Source: Duganella sp. CF517 (GTDB lineage: Bacteria > Pseudomonadota > Gammaproteobacteria > Burkholderiales > Burkholderiaceae_D). From it: a stretch of 64,000 bases of DNA. The notes under the pieces are model-generated. The model was not told the origin of the DNA, ran no database searches, and saw only the letters and a program-made list of their open reading frames with translations. The stretch lies in contig NZ_FODC01000008.1 of NCBI RefSeq assembly GCF_900110275.1, positions 186,001 through 250,000 of the forward strand. Direction: 5' to 3'. This document shows positions 54,272 to 62,791 of this stretch, one piece after another. The stretch's first letter is position 1, and each line of letters opens with the position of its first letter. The translations under genes and the position numbers were made by a program.

Positions 54272-55444
54272 ATGAAAAAATCTTCGTTAGCATATGTGGT
54301 GGGCGCCATCGCGATCCTTGGCGGCGGCGTCTGGTACGCGACGCACGGCGGCGCCGGCCCGGCCCAGGCCGGCGCCCAGTCGAAGAACGGCAACGGCCCG
54401 CAGGGCCCGACCACCGTCAGCGTCGTCGCGCCGACGCGCCGCGACGTCGCCGTCGTGCTGCAAGCGAACGGCACGGTCACCCCGGTCAGCTCGGTCGACC
54501 TGCATCCGCAAACGACCAGCACCATCGCCAAGGTGCACATCAAGGAAGGGCAGTTCGTCACCTCCGGCGAGCTGATGTTCTCGCTCGACGACCGCAGCCA
54601 GCGCGCCAACGTGCAAAAGGCGCAGGCCCAGGTCGCGCGCGACCGCGCCACCCTGGCCGACGCCGAGCGCCAGTACCAGCGCGCGATGGATTTGCTGGAG
54701 CAGAAATTCGTCGCCCAGGGCGCCGTCGACACGCTCAAGAGCCAGGTCGAATCGGCCCGCGCGCTGCTCGAGGCCGACATCGCCGCCGCCCGCGCGGTCG
54801 GCGTCGACGCCAGCTACACCGCCATCCGCGCGCCGATGACGGGCCGGGTCGGCGCCATCAACGTCTATCCGGGCAGCCTGGTGCAGCTGGAGACGTCGCT
54901 GACCACCGTCACCCAGCTCGATCCGATCAACGTCGCCTTCACGCTGCCGGAGTCGGCGCTCGGCGCGCTGCTCGAGGCCAAGCAGCGCGGCGCGGTGCCG
55001 GTCAAGGTCACCCTGGGCGGCTCGGACAAGGAAATCAACGGCGTGCTCAGCTTCATCGACAACACCGTCGATCCGGTGGCCGGCGTCATCCGCGTCAAGG
55101 CGCAGTTCGACAACAAGGGCAGCAGCCTGTGGCCGGGCCAGTACGTCAACACCCAGCTGGTCTCGCACGTCATAAAAGACGCGACGGTGATCCCGCAAAA
55201 CGCTATCATCAGCAACACGCGCGGCACCTTCGTCTACACGGTCGATAGCGACCAATCGGCCAAGGTGGTCAACATCAAACGGCTGCACTCGTTCGGCGAC
55301 CATGCCGCCGTCTCCGGCTTGAGCGGCAGCGAGCAAATCATCGTCGACGGCAAGCAAAACCTGCGGCCGGGCGGCAAGGTGCGGATCGCCGGGGCCGACA
55401 AGCCGGCCGGGCCCGGCCTGGACAACGCGAAACAGAAGGGCTAA
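54272..55444 (+). CDS. RND efflux periplasmic adaptor (MdtA/AcrA-like)
   Basis: The 390-residue adaptor has an N-terminal helix (SLAYVVGAIAILGGGVWYA), lipoyl halves (VHIKEGQFVTSGELMFSLDD and IRAPMTGRVGAINVYPGSLV), a helical hairpin and the beta-barrel region (VTQLDPINVAFTLPES). It lacks a lipobox cysteine, so it is anchored by the helix rather than by lipid. There is no Shine-Dalgarno; the ATG is preceded by A/T-rich sequence. It lies 3 bp before the pump gene. Confidence 0.92.
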   Translation: MKKSSLAYVVGAIAILGGGVWYATHGGAGPAQAGAQSKNGNGPQGPTTVSVVAPTRRDVAVVLQANGTVTPVSSVDLHPQTTSTIAKVHIKEGQFVTSGELMFSLDDRSQRANVQKAQAQVARDRATLADAERQYQRAMDLLEQKFVAQGAVDTLKSQVESARALLEADIAAARAVGVDASYTAIRAPMTGRVGAINVYPGSLVQLETSLTTVTQLDPINVAFTLPESALGALLEAKQRGAVPVKVTLGGSDKEINGVLSFIDNTVDPVAGVIRVKAQFDNKGSSLWPGQYVNTQLVSHVIKDATVIPQNAIISNTRGTFVYTVDSDQSAKVVNIKRLHSFGDHAAVSGLSGSEQIIVDGKQNLRPGGKVRIAGADKPAGPGLDNAKQKG

Positions 55445-55447
55445 GCG

Positions 55448-58400
55448 ATGAACCTTTCCGAGTTGTGCATACGGCGCCCCGTGATGGTGGTGCTGCTGTC
55501 GCTGACCCTGGTGCTGGCCGGCGTGCTGTCGTACTTCTACATCCCGGTCGCCGCGCTGCCCAGCTATAACACGCCGGTCATCAACGTCTCGGCCGACCTG
55601 CCGGGCGCCTCGCCCGACACCATGGCCTCGTCGGTCGCGCTGCCGCTGGAAAAGCAGTTCTCCACCATCGCCGGGCTGTCGCTGATCACCTCCACCAACA
55701 CGCTGGGCAATTCCTCGCTGACCCTGGAATTCGATCCGAGCGTCAACGTCAACGAGGCGGCGGTCGACGTCCAGGCCGCGCTGCTGCGCGCCCAGCGCCA
55801 GTTGCCGGTCGAGATGACCGACCTGCCGTCGTACCGCAAGGTCAACCCGGCCGACGCGCCGGTGCTGTTCATGACGATGACGTCGCCGTCGATGACCCTG
55901 GCCGAGCTCAACGACTATGCCGAGAACCTGATCGCGCCCAGCCTGTCGACCTTGCCCGGCGTGGCGCAGGTCACCGTCAACGGCCAGAAGCGCTTCGCGG
56001 TGCGGGTGCGCGCCAAGTCGGACCTGATGAACGCGCGCGACCTCACGCTCGACGAATTGCAGCAGGCGATCCGCTCGGCCAACGCCAACACGCCGCTGGG
56101 CATCCTGGACGGCCCCAGCCAGACCCTGACCATCCAGGGCAACGCCCAGCTGATGAAGGCGTCCGAATTCGCCGAGCTGATCGTCGCCACCCGCAACGGC
56201 GAGCCGGTGCGCCTGAAGGACGTCGCCACCGTCGAGGACAGCTTCCAGTCGGTCAAGACCGCCGGCAGCTACAACGGCGAGCGCTCGATCGTGCTGCTGG
56301 TGCAGCGCCAGCCCGACGCCAACACCGTGCAGGTGGTCGACGGCGTGCGCGCGCTGCTGCCGCGCTTCAAGAACCAGGTGCCGGAATCGATCAGCATCAA
56401 CCTCGTCAACGACCGCTCGGTGTCGATCCGCGAGGCCATCCACGACGTCAACCTGACCCTGCTGCTGACGATCTTCCTGGTCGTCATGGTGATCTTCCTG
56501 TTCCTGCGCCGCGCCGCCGCCACGTTCATCCCGGCGATCACGATGCCGATCTCGCTGCTGGGCGCGCTGGCCTTGCTGTATGCCTTCGGTTACAGCCTCG
56601 ACAACGTTTCACTGTTGGGCATCACCCTGGCCGTCGGCCTGGTGGTCGACGACGCCATCGTGGTGCTGGAAAACATCGTGCGCCACATCGAGATGGGCAA
56701 GAAGCCGCTGCAGGCGTCGCTGATCGGCGCCAGGGAGATGGGCTTCACCATCATCTCGATCTCGGTCTCGCTGGTGGCCGTGTTCATCCCGATCTTCTTC
56801 ATGCCGGGTGTGATCGGCTTGATGTTCCACGAATTCGCCGTGGTCGTCGCGCTGTCGGTGCTGGTGTCGGCGGCGGTGTCGCTGATGCTGGTGCCGATGC
56901 TGGCCAGCCGCCTGCTGCCGGCCGACACCATCGATCCCGAGCACGACAAGGGCAACTTCCTCGGCCGCTGGTTCGAGGCCGGTTTCACCCGGCTGCGCAA
57001 CGGCTACGCCAGCACCCTGGACCTGGCGCTGCGCCACCGGCCGCTCGTGCTGCTGGCCGCGCTGGGCACCTTCGTGCTGACGGCGGTGCTGTACATGACG
57101 ATCCCGAAGGGCTTCTTCCCGGAGGAGGACCTGGGCCAGATCCGCGTCAACACCGAGGCCTCCGAGGACATCTCGTCGGCCGCGCTGATGGCGCTGCAGG
57201 ACCGGGTGGTGGCGGTGATCCGCGCCGACCCTAACGTGCAGGACGTGGTGTCCTTCGTCAGCGGCGGCAACAGCGGGCGCATGTTCCTGGTGCTCAAGCC
57301 GCGCGGCGAGCGGCAAAAGATGCCGCAGGTGCTAGACAGCCTGCGCAAGGCCACCAAGGCCGTGCCCGGCATCGCCGTGTATCTGAGCCCGGTGCAGAAC
57401 CTGCAGCTGGGCGGACGCCCGTCCAAAAGCCGCTACCAGTACACCTTGCAATCGGTCAGCCCCGGCGCGCTCAACGACTGGGCGCAGAAATACCTGGACC
57501 AGATGCGCAACGACCCCGACTTCCGCGACGTCACCAGCGATTCGCAGAACAAGGGCTTGCAGGCGTCGCTGCGGATCGACCGCGACAAGGCCAACAACCT
57601 CGGCGTGGCGATCGGCGACATCCGCACCGCGCTGTACCTGGCCTTCGGCGAGCGCCAAGTGTCGACCATCTATTCGCCGGCCGCCAGCTACTACGTCATC
57701 CTCGAGGCGGCCGACGCCGACCGCCAGTTCGACAGCGCGCTGACCCGGATCTCGGTGCGCAACAAGACCGGCCAGCTGGTCAAGCTGTCGAGCATCGCCA
57801 GCGTCGAGCGCACCATCGGCCCGACCGCCGTCAACCACCAGGGCCAGCTGCAGGCGATCACGATCTCGTTCAACCTGGCGCCGGACGTGCCGCTGGGCAC
57901 GGCCACCGCCAAGATCGACCGCATGGGCGTGGACATGAGCCTGCCGCCTTCGATCATCACCAACTACGGCGGCGACGCGGCGGTGTTCCAGAGCTCGCAG
58001 GGCAGCCAGCTGATCCTGATCCTGGCCGCCGTGGGCGTCATCTACGTGCTGCTGGGCGTGCTGTACGAAAGCTATATCCACCCGCTGACCATCCTGGCCG
58101 GCCTGCCGTCGGCGGCCGTGGGCGCCTTGCTGACCTTGCGCCTGTTCAACCTGGACCTGACGATGATCGCCATCATCGGCATCCTGATGCTGATCGGTAT
58201 CGTCAAGAAGAACGCCATCATGATGATCGATTTCGCGCTGCACGTGCAGCGCAACGAGGGCCGCACGCCGGCCGAGGCGATCCGCGAGGCTTGCATCCTG
58301 CGCTTCCGGCCGATCATGATGACCACCCTGGCCGCGCTGATGGGCGCGCTGCCGATCGCGCTGGGCCTGGGCGCCGGCGCCGAACTGCGCCAGCCGCTGG

Positions 58401-58597
58401 GCCTGGCCGTGGTGGGCGGCCTGATCTTCTCGCAAGTGATCACGCTGTACATCACGCCGGTGATCTACCTGTTCCTCGACAAGTACAGCGGCACCGGCCC
58501 GATGAGCGACGCCGAGCTGGCCGGGGATGTGCCCGACTACGCCCCGGAAAGTGTCCACGCCGTACCACTGAAGGCCGTGAACATAGTCAAGCATTGA
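55448..58597 (+). CDS. RND-family efflux pump (MdtB/MdtC-like inner-membrane transporter)
   Basis: The 1049-residue transporter has 12 predicted helices and two large periplasmic loops. The proton-relay aspartates are in LGITLAVGLVVDDAIVVLEN. The N-terminus MNLSELCIRRPVMVVLLSLT is family-typical, and LRFRPIMMTTLAALMGALPI lies near the end. It would export drugs, bile-like compounds or metabolites with an outer-membrane factor that is not encoded here. The sequence is closer to MdtB/MdtC than to metal-exporting CusA; no CusA methionine triad is evident. Confidence 0.94.
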   Translation: MNLSELCIRRPVMVVLLSLTLVLAGVLSYFYIPVAALPSYNTPVINVSADLPGASPDTMASSVALPLEKQFSTIAGLSLITSTNTLGNSSLTLEFDPSVNVNEAAVDVQAALLRAQRQLPVEMTDLPSYRKVNPADAPVLFMTMTSPSMTLAELNDYAENLIAPSLSTLPGVAQVTVNGQKRFAVRVRAKSDLMNARDLTLDELQQAIRSANANTPLGILDGPSQTLTIQGNAQLMKASEFAELIVATRNGEPVRLKDVATVEDSFQSVKTAGSYNGERSIVLLVQRQPDANTVQVVDGVRALLPRFKNQVPESISINLVNDRSVSIREAIHDVNLTLLLTIFLVVMVIFLFLRRAAATFIPAITMPISLLGALALLYAFGYSLDNVSLLGITLAVGLVVDDAIVVLENIVRHIEMGKKPLQASLIGAREMGFTIISISVSLVAVFIPIFFMPGVIGLMFHEFAVVVALSVLVSAAVSLMLVPMLASRLLPADTIDPEHDKGNFLGRWFEAGFTRLRNGYASTLDLALRHRPLVLLAALGTFVLTAVLYMTIPKGFFPEEDLGQIRVNTEASEDISSAALMALQDRVVAVIRADPNVQDVVSFVSGGNSGRMFLVLKPRGERQKMPQVLDSLRKATKAVPGIAVYLSPVQNLQLGGRPSKSRYQYTLQSVSPGALNDWAQKYLDQMRNDPDFRDVTSDSQNKGLQASLRIDRDKANNLGVAIGDIRTALYLAFGERQVSTIYSPAASYYVILEAADADRQFDSALTRISVRNKTGQLVKLSSIASVERTIGPTAVNHQGQLQAITISFNLAPDVPLGTATAKIDRMGVDMSLPPSIITNYGGDAAVFQSSQGSQLILILAAVGVIYVLLGVLYESYIHPLTILAGLPSAAVGALLTLRLFNLDLTMIAIIGILMLIGIVKKNAIMMIDFALHVQRNEGRTPAEAIREACILRFRPIMMTTLAALMGALPIALGLGAGAELRQPLGLAVVGGLIFSQVITLYITPVIYLFLDKYSGTGPMSDAELAGDVPDYAPESVHAVPLKAVNIVKH

Positions 58598-58670
58598 CGG
58601 GTGACAAGTTAATTCGAGGATCGCTTATTTATCATAGGCAAGTTGGCTATGAAAAAAGAGGCGATCGAAA

Positions 58671-60659
58671 ATGAAACGCTACAGTGTCACCATCGTGGGC
58701 ATGGGGCCGCGCGGGCTCAGCGTGCTCGAACGCATCGCGGCGATCGCCGGCAGCCGCCAGCTGCTGCTCGACATCATTCTGATCGAGCCCGGCGAATGCG
58801 GTCCCGGCGTGCACACCACGCGCCAGCCGCGGCACTTGCTGATCAACACGGTGGCCAGCCAGGTCACCATGTTCCCCGCGCCGGGCGCGGTGCACCACGC
58901 GCCGCCGTGCGCCACGCCGACCTTGACGGCGTGGGCGCGGCAGAGCGGCTACCGCCGTTTCGGCGACAGCTATCACAGGATCGCCGGCGCCGGCGCCGAC
59001 ATCACCGAATCCGATTACCTGCCGCGCAGCATGCTGGGCGAATACCTGGCCTGGGCCTGCCAGCAGGTGGCGGCCGCGTTGCCGGCCGGCGTCACGCTCA
59101 CCCACCACCGCCTGCGCGCCAACGACCTGTGGCAGCAGCAGGACGGGCGCACCGCGATCGAGCTTGAAAGCGGCTTCATCGTCCATAGCGACTTCGTGTT
59201 CCTGACCACCGGCCACGGCCGCAATCGGCCCAGCGACCAGGAGGCCGCGCTGGCCAAGTTCGCGCAGGACCACGCGCGCTACAACAGCCGCCTGTCGTTT
59301 GTGCGCCACATCTATCCGCTCGACAAACTCGAGCGCCTCGCCCCCGAGGCGCGGGTGGCGATCCAGGGCCTGGGCCTGAGCGCGCACGATGTGATCGCCG
59401 AGCTGACGGTCGGGCGCGGCGGCGCCTTCGTGCGCCAGCCGAACGGCGAGCCGAACGGCGAGCCGAACGGGCAGGGCGTGCTGCGCTATCAACGCTCCGG
59501 GCGCGAGCCGAAATTGACCTTGTGCTCGCGCAACTGCCTGCCCTACGCCGCGCGCGGCATCAACCAGAAAGGGCTCGACGGCCGCCACCATCCGCATTAC
59601 TTCACGCCGGACGCGGTCGAGGCGCTGCGGCGCAAGGCGCTGGCCACGCGCGGCAGCCGCCAGCTCGATTTCGACCGCGAGCTGTTGCCGCTGCTCAAGC
59701 GTGAAATGGCCTGGGTCTACCGCCACACCCTGGCGCGCACCGCCGCGCTGCCGGCCAACGCCCGCGCCGACGGCGCCGCGCTGGTGCCGGACCCGCTCAC
59801 CTTCGTGCCAAACGCCGACGACGAGGCGGCGATCGACGCGCTGCTGTTTCCGCTGCGCGAGCGCCAGTTCGACAACCTCGACGACTTCCGGGCCTTTTTC
59901 ACCGACTGGCTGCAGGACGACCTGCAGGAAGCGCGGCTGGGCAATATCGACAGCCCGACCAAGGCCGCCACCGACGTGCTGCGCGACGTGCGCGCCACCT
60001 TGCAGGCCGCCATCGAGCATGGCGGCCTGACGCCGGCGTCGCACCGCAAGTTCCTCAACGTCTACCATCCGGCCATCAACCGCGCCGCCTTCGGCCCGCC
60101 GCTGCGCCGCAACGAGGAACTGCTGGCGCTGCTCGACGCCGGCGTCATCGACATTGTCTCCGGCCCCAACAGCGTGGTCGAGACCGACGAGGACGATTCG
60201 ACCTATGTGCTGAGCACGAAGTTCGCCGCCGCCACCGAGCGGCGGCCGATCGACGCGCTGGTCGTCGCCCGGCTGGACGCCTTTTTCCCCGAGACGGACG
60301 AGTCCTTACTTATCCGTAATGTGTTAAAACGCGGCCTGGTGCGGCCGTATTACAACGGTGTGTTCCACCCCGGCGGCATCGACATCGACGAGGCCGGCCA
60401 GCCGCTCAACATCGACGGCGAACCGGCGCGCAACATCTGGGCGCTCGGCTATCCGGTCGAGGGTTGTCATTACTACACCCATGCGTTGCCGCGCCCGATG
60501 CTGCGCTCGCGCCAGGTGCTGGACGCCGACCGTTGCGTGACGGCCATGTTCGCCCAAATGGCCGATTCTCCGCGCCGCCACCCCGGCCATCGTTCCCCCG
60601 TACCGGCGCCGGCGCTGGCGCCGGTGCCCGTCAACGACACCCAACATGTCATTTTGTAA
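58671..60659 (+). CDS. FAD/NAD(P)-binding protein (NAD_binding_9-type)
   Basis: The 662-residue protein starts with a Rossmann dinucleotide motif (VTIVGMGPRGLSVLERI) typical of the large FAD/NAD(P)-binding family that includes YdhS-like proteins. Further landmarks are GPGVHTTRQPRHLLINTVAS, VAIQGLGLSAHDVIAELTVG and, near the end, NIWALGYPVEGCHYYTHALP. No membrane helix is seen. Members act in unknown oxidations; some are near siderophore or peptide biosynthesis genes. A 12-bp tandem repeat (PNGE three times) lies near residue 260. GAGG stands 9 nt before the ATG. Confidence 0.78.
   Translation: MKRYSVTIVGMGPRGLSVLERIAAIAGSRQLLLDIILIEPGECGPGVHTTRQPRHLLINTVASQVTMFPAPGAVHHAPPCATPTLTAWARQSGYRRFGDSYHRIAGAGADITESDYLPRSMLGEYLAWACQQVAAALPAGVTLTHHRLRANDLWQQQDGRTAIELESGFIVHSDFVFLTTGHGRNRPSDQEAALAKFAQDHARYNSRLSFVRHIYPLDKLERLAPEARVAIQGLGLSAHDVIAELTVGRGGAFVRQPNGEPNGEPNGQGVLRYQRSGREPKLTLCSRNCLPYAARGINQKGLDGRHHPHYFTPDAVEALRRKALATRGSRQLDFDRELLPLLKREMAWVYRHTLARTAALPANARADGAALVPDPLTFVPNADDEAAIDALLFPLRERQFDNLDDFRAFFTDWLQDDLQEARLGNIDSPTKAATDVLRDVRATLQAAIEHGGLTPASHRKFLNVYHPAINRAAFGPPLRRNEELLALLDAGVIDIVSGPNSVVETDEDDSTYVLSTKFAAATERRPIDALVVARLDAFFPETDESLLIRNVLKRGLVRPYYNGVFHPGGIDIDEAGQPLNIDGEPARNIWALGYPVEGCHYYTHALPRPMLRSRQVLDADRCVTAMFAQMADSPRRHPGHRSPVPAPALAPVPVNDTQHVIL
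59439..59474 (+). repeat. 12-bp tandem repeat inside the FAD/NAD(P)-binding gene
   Basis: CCGAACGGCGAG occurs twice, followed by a third copy ending CGGGCAG, encoding PNGEPNGEPNGQ. The unit is a multiple of three, so length changes keep the frame. It lies in a predicted surface loop between GGAFVRQ and GVLRYQR. Confidence 0.6.
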
Positions 60660-60795
60660 AGGCCTGGATACATACGGTAACACCCGTCAAGACGTGAAAA
60701 TTGTAAAGTGGAACCTTGGGATACGCGCACCGATTTGAACGGCGCGGTATGATGGTCCTGAACAGATGTTTCCAAACCACCGGGACTCTGGCACT

Positions 60796-61728
60796 ATGGC
60801 CGCATTTTCACGCACAAGGTTTGGTATCTTGCACCACGACTCCCATATACTTTCCGCAACCGGATATTGCGAAACCTGCGGGCAACCCCTGCCGCAGGCG
60901 GGGGAGCCGGTCGCCACGTGGGACCGCAAGGCCAAGAGCAACCGCATCGGCATCGGCATCTCGATCGGCCTGCACCTGCTGGCCGTGCTGTATTACTTTA
61001 TCGCGCCGGCGCCGGAAAAGACCAAGACCTCGGCGCCGCCGAAGGGTGGCCAAATGGTCTACATCCAGCCGCAGCCGATCACGCCGACCAAGCCGACGCC
61101 CAAACCGACGCCCAAACCCAAGACCGAAGTGGCCAAGGCCAGCAAGCCGCCGCCGCCGCGCAAGCCGACCACCTCGCGCGAGACCCCGGCCGCCGTCAAG
61201 CCCAAGCTGGAAACCTATGTGCCGCCGGTGCAGGCGACGATGACGCCGCCGCCCGAGGCGGACATGTCGGAAATGATCGCCAAGCGCCGCGCCGCGCGCG
61301 AAGCGAACAATCCGCAGCCGGCCGCGCCGGCGCCGGAGGAGAGCGCCAACGACCGCGCCTTGCGCATCGCCAAGGCCAACATCGCCGGCGCCCAGGGCCG
61401 CTCGAGCGGCGTGGACAAGGACGACACCGGCGGCGTGTTCTCGGTCGACAAGCGCTCCAACAGCGCCGACGTCAAATTCCGCGGCTGGAACACCAACTTC
61501 AAGCGCAACTGGCTGCAGCAGATCCACGTCGAACAGGGCGGCGAGCGCGACATCGAAACGGCCGTGGTCAAGGAAATGATCAAGATCATCCGCAAGGAAA
61601 AGCCGGGCGACTTCGAATGGGAATCGCGCCGCCTGGGCAAAACCGTCCACATGAGCGCGCGCAAGGAAGATGAAAAGGAATTGACCGCGTTCCTGTTGAA
61701 AGAGATGTTCCCCGAATACCGGCCGTAG
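60796..61728 (+). CDS. Unknown single-TM protein with CxxC start and Pro/Lys-rich periplasmic linker
   Basis: The protein is not recognised. From the ATG at 60796 it is 310 residues; the frame is open back to an ATG at 60766. It has YCETCGQPLPQAGEP near residue 25 (half a zinc ribbon), one membrane helix (RIGIGISIGLHLLAVLYYFI), and a PTPKPTPKPK linker. A C-terminal domain (about 90 residues: FRGWNTNFKRNWLQQIHVEQ, then MSARKEDEKELTAFLLKEMF) follows. The helix-plus-Pro/Lys layout resembles TonB or TolA, but the C-terminus lacks the TonB YP motif. It may span or reach across the periplasm. Neither start has a good ribosome-binding site. Confidence 0.7.
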   Translation: MAAFSRTRFGILHHDSHILSATGYCETCGQPLPQAGEPVATWDRKAKSNRIGIGISIGLHLLAVLYYFIAPAPEKTKTSAPPKGGQMVYIQPQPITPTKPTPKPTPKPKTEVAKASKPPPPRKPTTSRETPAAVKPKLETYVPPVQATMTPPPEADMSEMIAKRRAAREANNPQPAAPAPEESANDRALRIAKANIAGAQGRSSGVDKDDTGGVFSVDKRSNSADVKFRGWNTNFKRNWLQQIHVEQGGERDIETAVVKEMIKIIRKEKPGDFEWESRRLGKTVHMSARKEDEKELTAFLLKEMFPEYRP

Positions 61729-61784
61729 GGCGGCGGCGGGAAATCACCGCCCAGCCCCCGAAATTCGCCGCCCATCGCAAAATC

Positions 61785-61813
61785 CTGATAAGTTTGCAAC
61801 TTTACCTTATAGT
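61785..61813 (+). promoter_or_regulatory. Candidate promoter of the ABC export operon
   Basis: CTGATA and TATAGT are 17 bp apart, about 49 bp before the ATPase ATG. The -10 box lies inside a 6-bp inverted repeat (61804-61818). Confidence 0.45.
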
Positions 61814-61818
61814 AAGGT
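61804..61818. promoter_or_regulatory. Palindromic operator over the -10 box
   Basis: ACCTTA and TAAGGT are perfect inverted repeats around TAG and cover the predicted -10 box. A repressor (for example GntR/YtrA- or TetR-like) is plausible, but none is adjacent in the window. Confidence 0.4.
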
Positions 61819-61861
61819 TGCCACGGACCCCCGTCCGTTTCTTATCCGGAGAATGCGTTCC

Positions 61862-62782
61862 ATGCTATCGATCAAACAGCTGAGCAAGACCTACGCCAAC
61901 GGCGTCAAGGCGATCAACAACGTCACCCTGGACATCCCGAACGGCATGTTCGGCCTGCTCGGCCCCAACGGCGCCGGCAAGTCCTCGCTGATGCGCACCA
62001 TCGCCACCTTGCAGGATCCGGATAGCGGCAGCATCGATTTCAACGGCCTCGACGTGCTGGCCCAGCCCGAGGCGCTGCGCCGCCAGCTCGGCTACCTGCC
62101 GCAGGACTTCGGCGTCTACCCGAAAGTGAGCGCCGAAACGCTGCTCAACCACTTCGCCGTCCTCAAGGGCCTGACCGCGCGCGGCGAGCGCAAGGAGGCG
62201 GTCGAGGCGCTGCTGCAGCAAACCAACCTGTGGGAAGCGCGCAAGCGCAACCTCGGCACCTATTCGGGCGGCATGCGCCAGCGCTTCGGCATCGCCCAGG
62301 CGCTGCTCGGCTCGCCCCGGCTGGTGATCGTCGACGAGCCGACCGCCGGCCTCGATCCGGACGAACGCAACCGCTTCCTCAACCTGCTGGCCAAGATCGG
62401 CGAGCAGGTGGTGGTGATCCTGTCGACCCACATCGTGGCCGACGTCACCGACCTGTGCCCGCGCATGGCCATCATCGTCAAGGGCGAGGTGCTCAGCCAG
62501 GGCGAACCGCTGGCGGCCATCGACACCATCAAGAGCAAGGTGTGGCGCCGCAGCGTCAGCGCCGAGGCGCTGCCGGAATACCAGCAGCGCTTCAACGTGC
62601 TGCACACGCGCCTGGTCGGCGGCAAGCCGCAGATCAACGTCTACGCCGACAGCCAGCCGGACGACGGTTTTATCGCCGTCGAGCCGGACCTGGAGGACGT
62701 CTACTTCCTGCACGTGCGCAACGCCGCCCGCGCCGCCGCGCCGGCCGCCGCCGCGCCGGTCGCCGCGCCGGTCGCGGCGTAA
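61862..62782 (+). CDS. ABC transporter ATP-binding protein (ABC-2 type exporter)
   Basis: The 306-residue ATPase has Walker A GLLGPNGAGKSS, signature TYSGGMRQRFGIAQAL, Walker B LVIVDEPTAGLDPDERN and H-loop LSTHIVADV. A C-terminal extension of about 90 residues ends in an Ala/Pro-rich tail. GGAG lies 10 nt before the ATG at 61862; the in-frame ATG at 61853 is too close to it. The permease gene follows after 9 bp with AAGGAG. Confidence 0.92.
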   Translation: MLSIKQLSKTYANGVKAINNVTLDIPNGMFGLLGPNGAGKSSLMRTIATLQDPDSGSIDFNGLDVLAQPEALRRQLGYLPQDFGVYPKVSAETLLNHFAVLKGLTARGERKEAVEALLQQTNLWEARKRNLGTYSGGMRQRFGIAQALLGSPRLVIVDEPTAGLDPDERNRFLNLLAKIGEQVVVILSTHIVADVTDLCPRMAIIVKGEVLSQGEPLAAIDTIKSKVWRRSVSAEALPEYQQRFNVLHTRLVGGKPQINVYADSQPDDGFIAVEPDLEDVYFLHVRNAARAAAPAAAAPVAAPVAA

Positions 62783-62791
62783 GGAGCCGCC

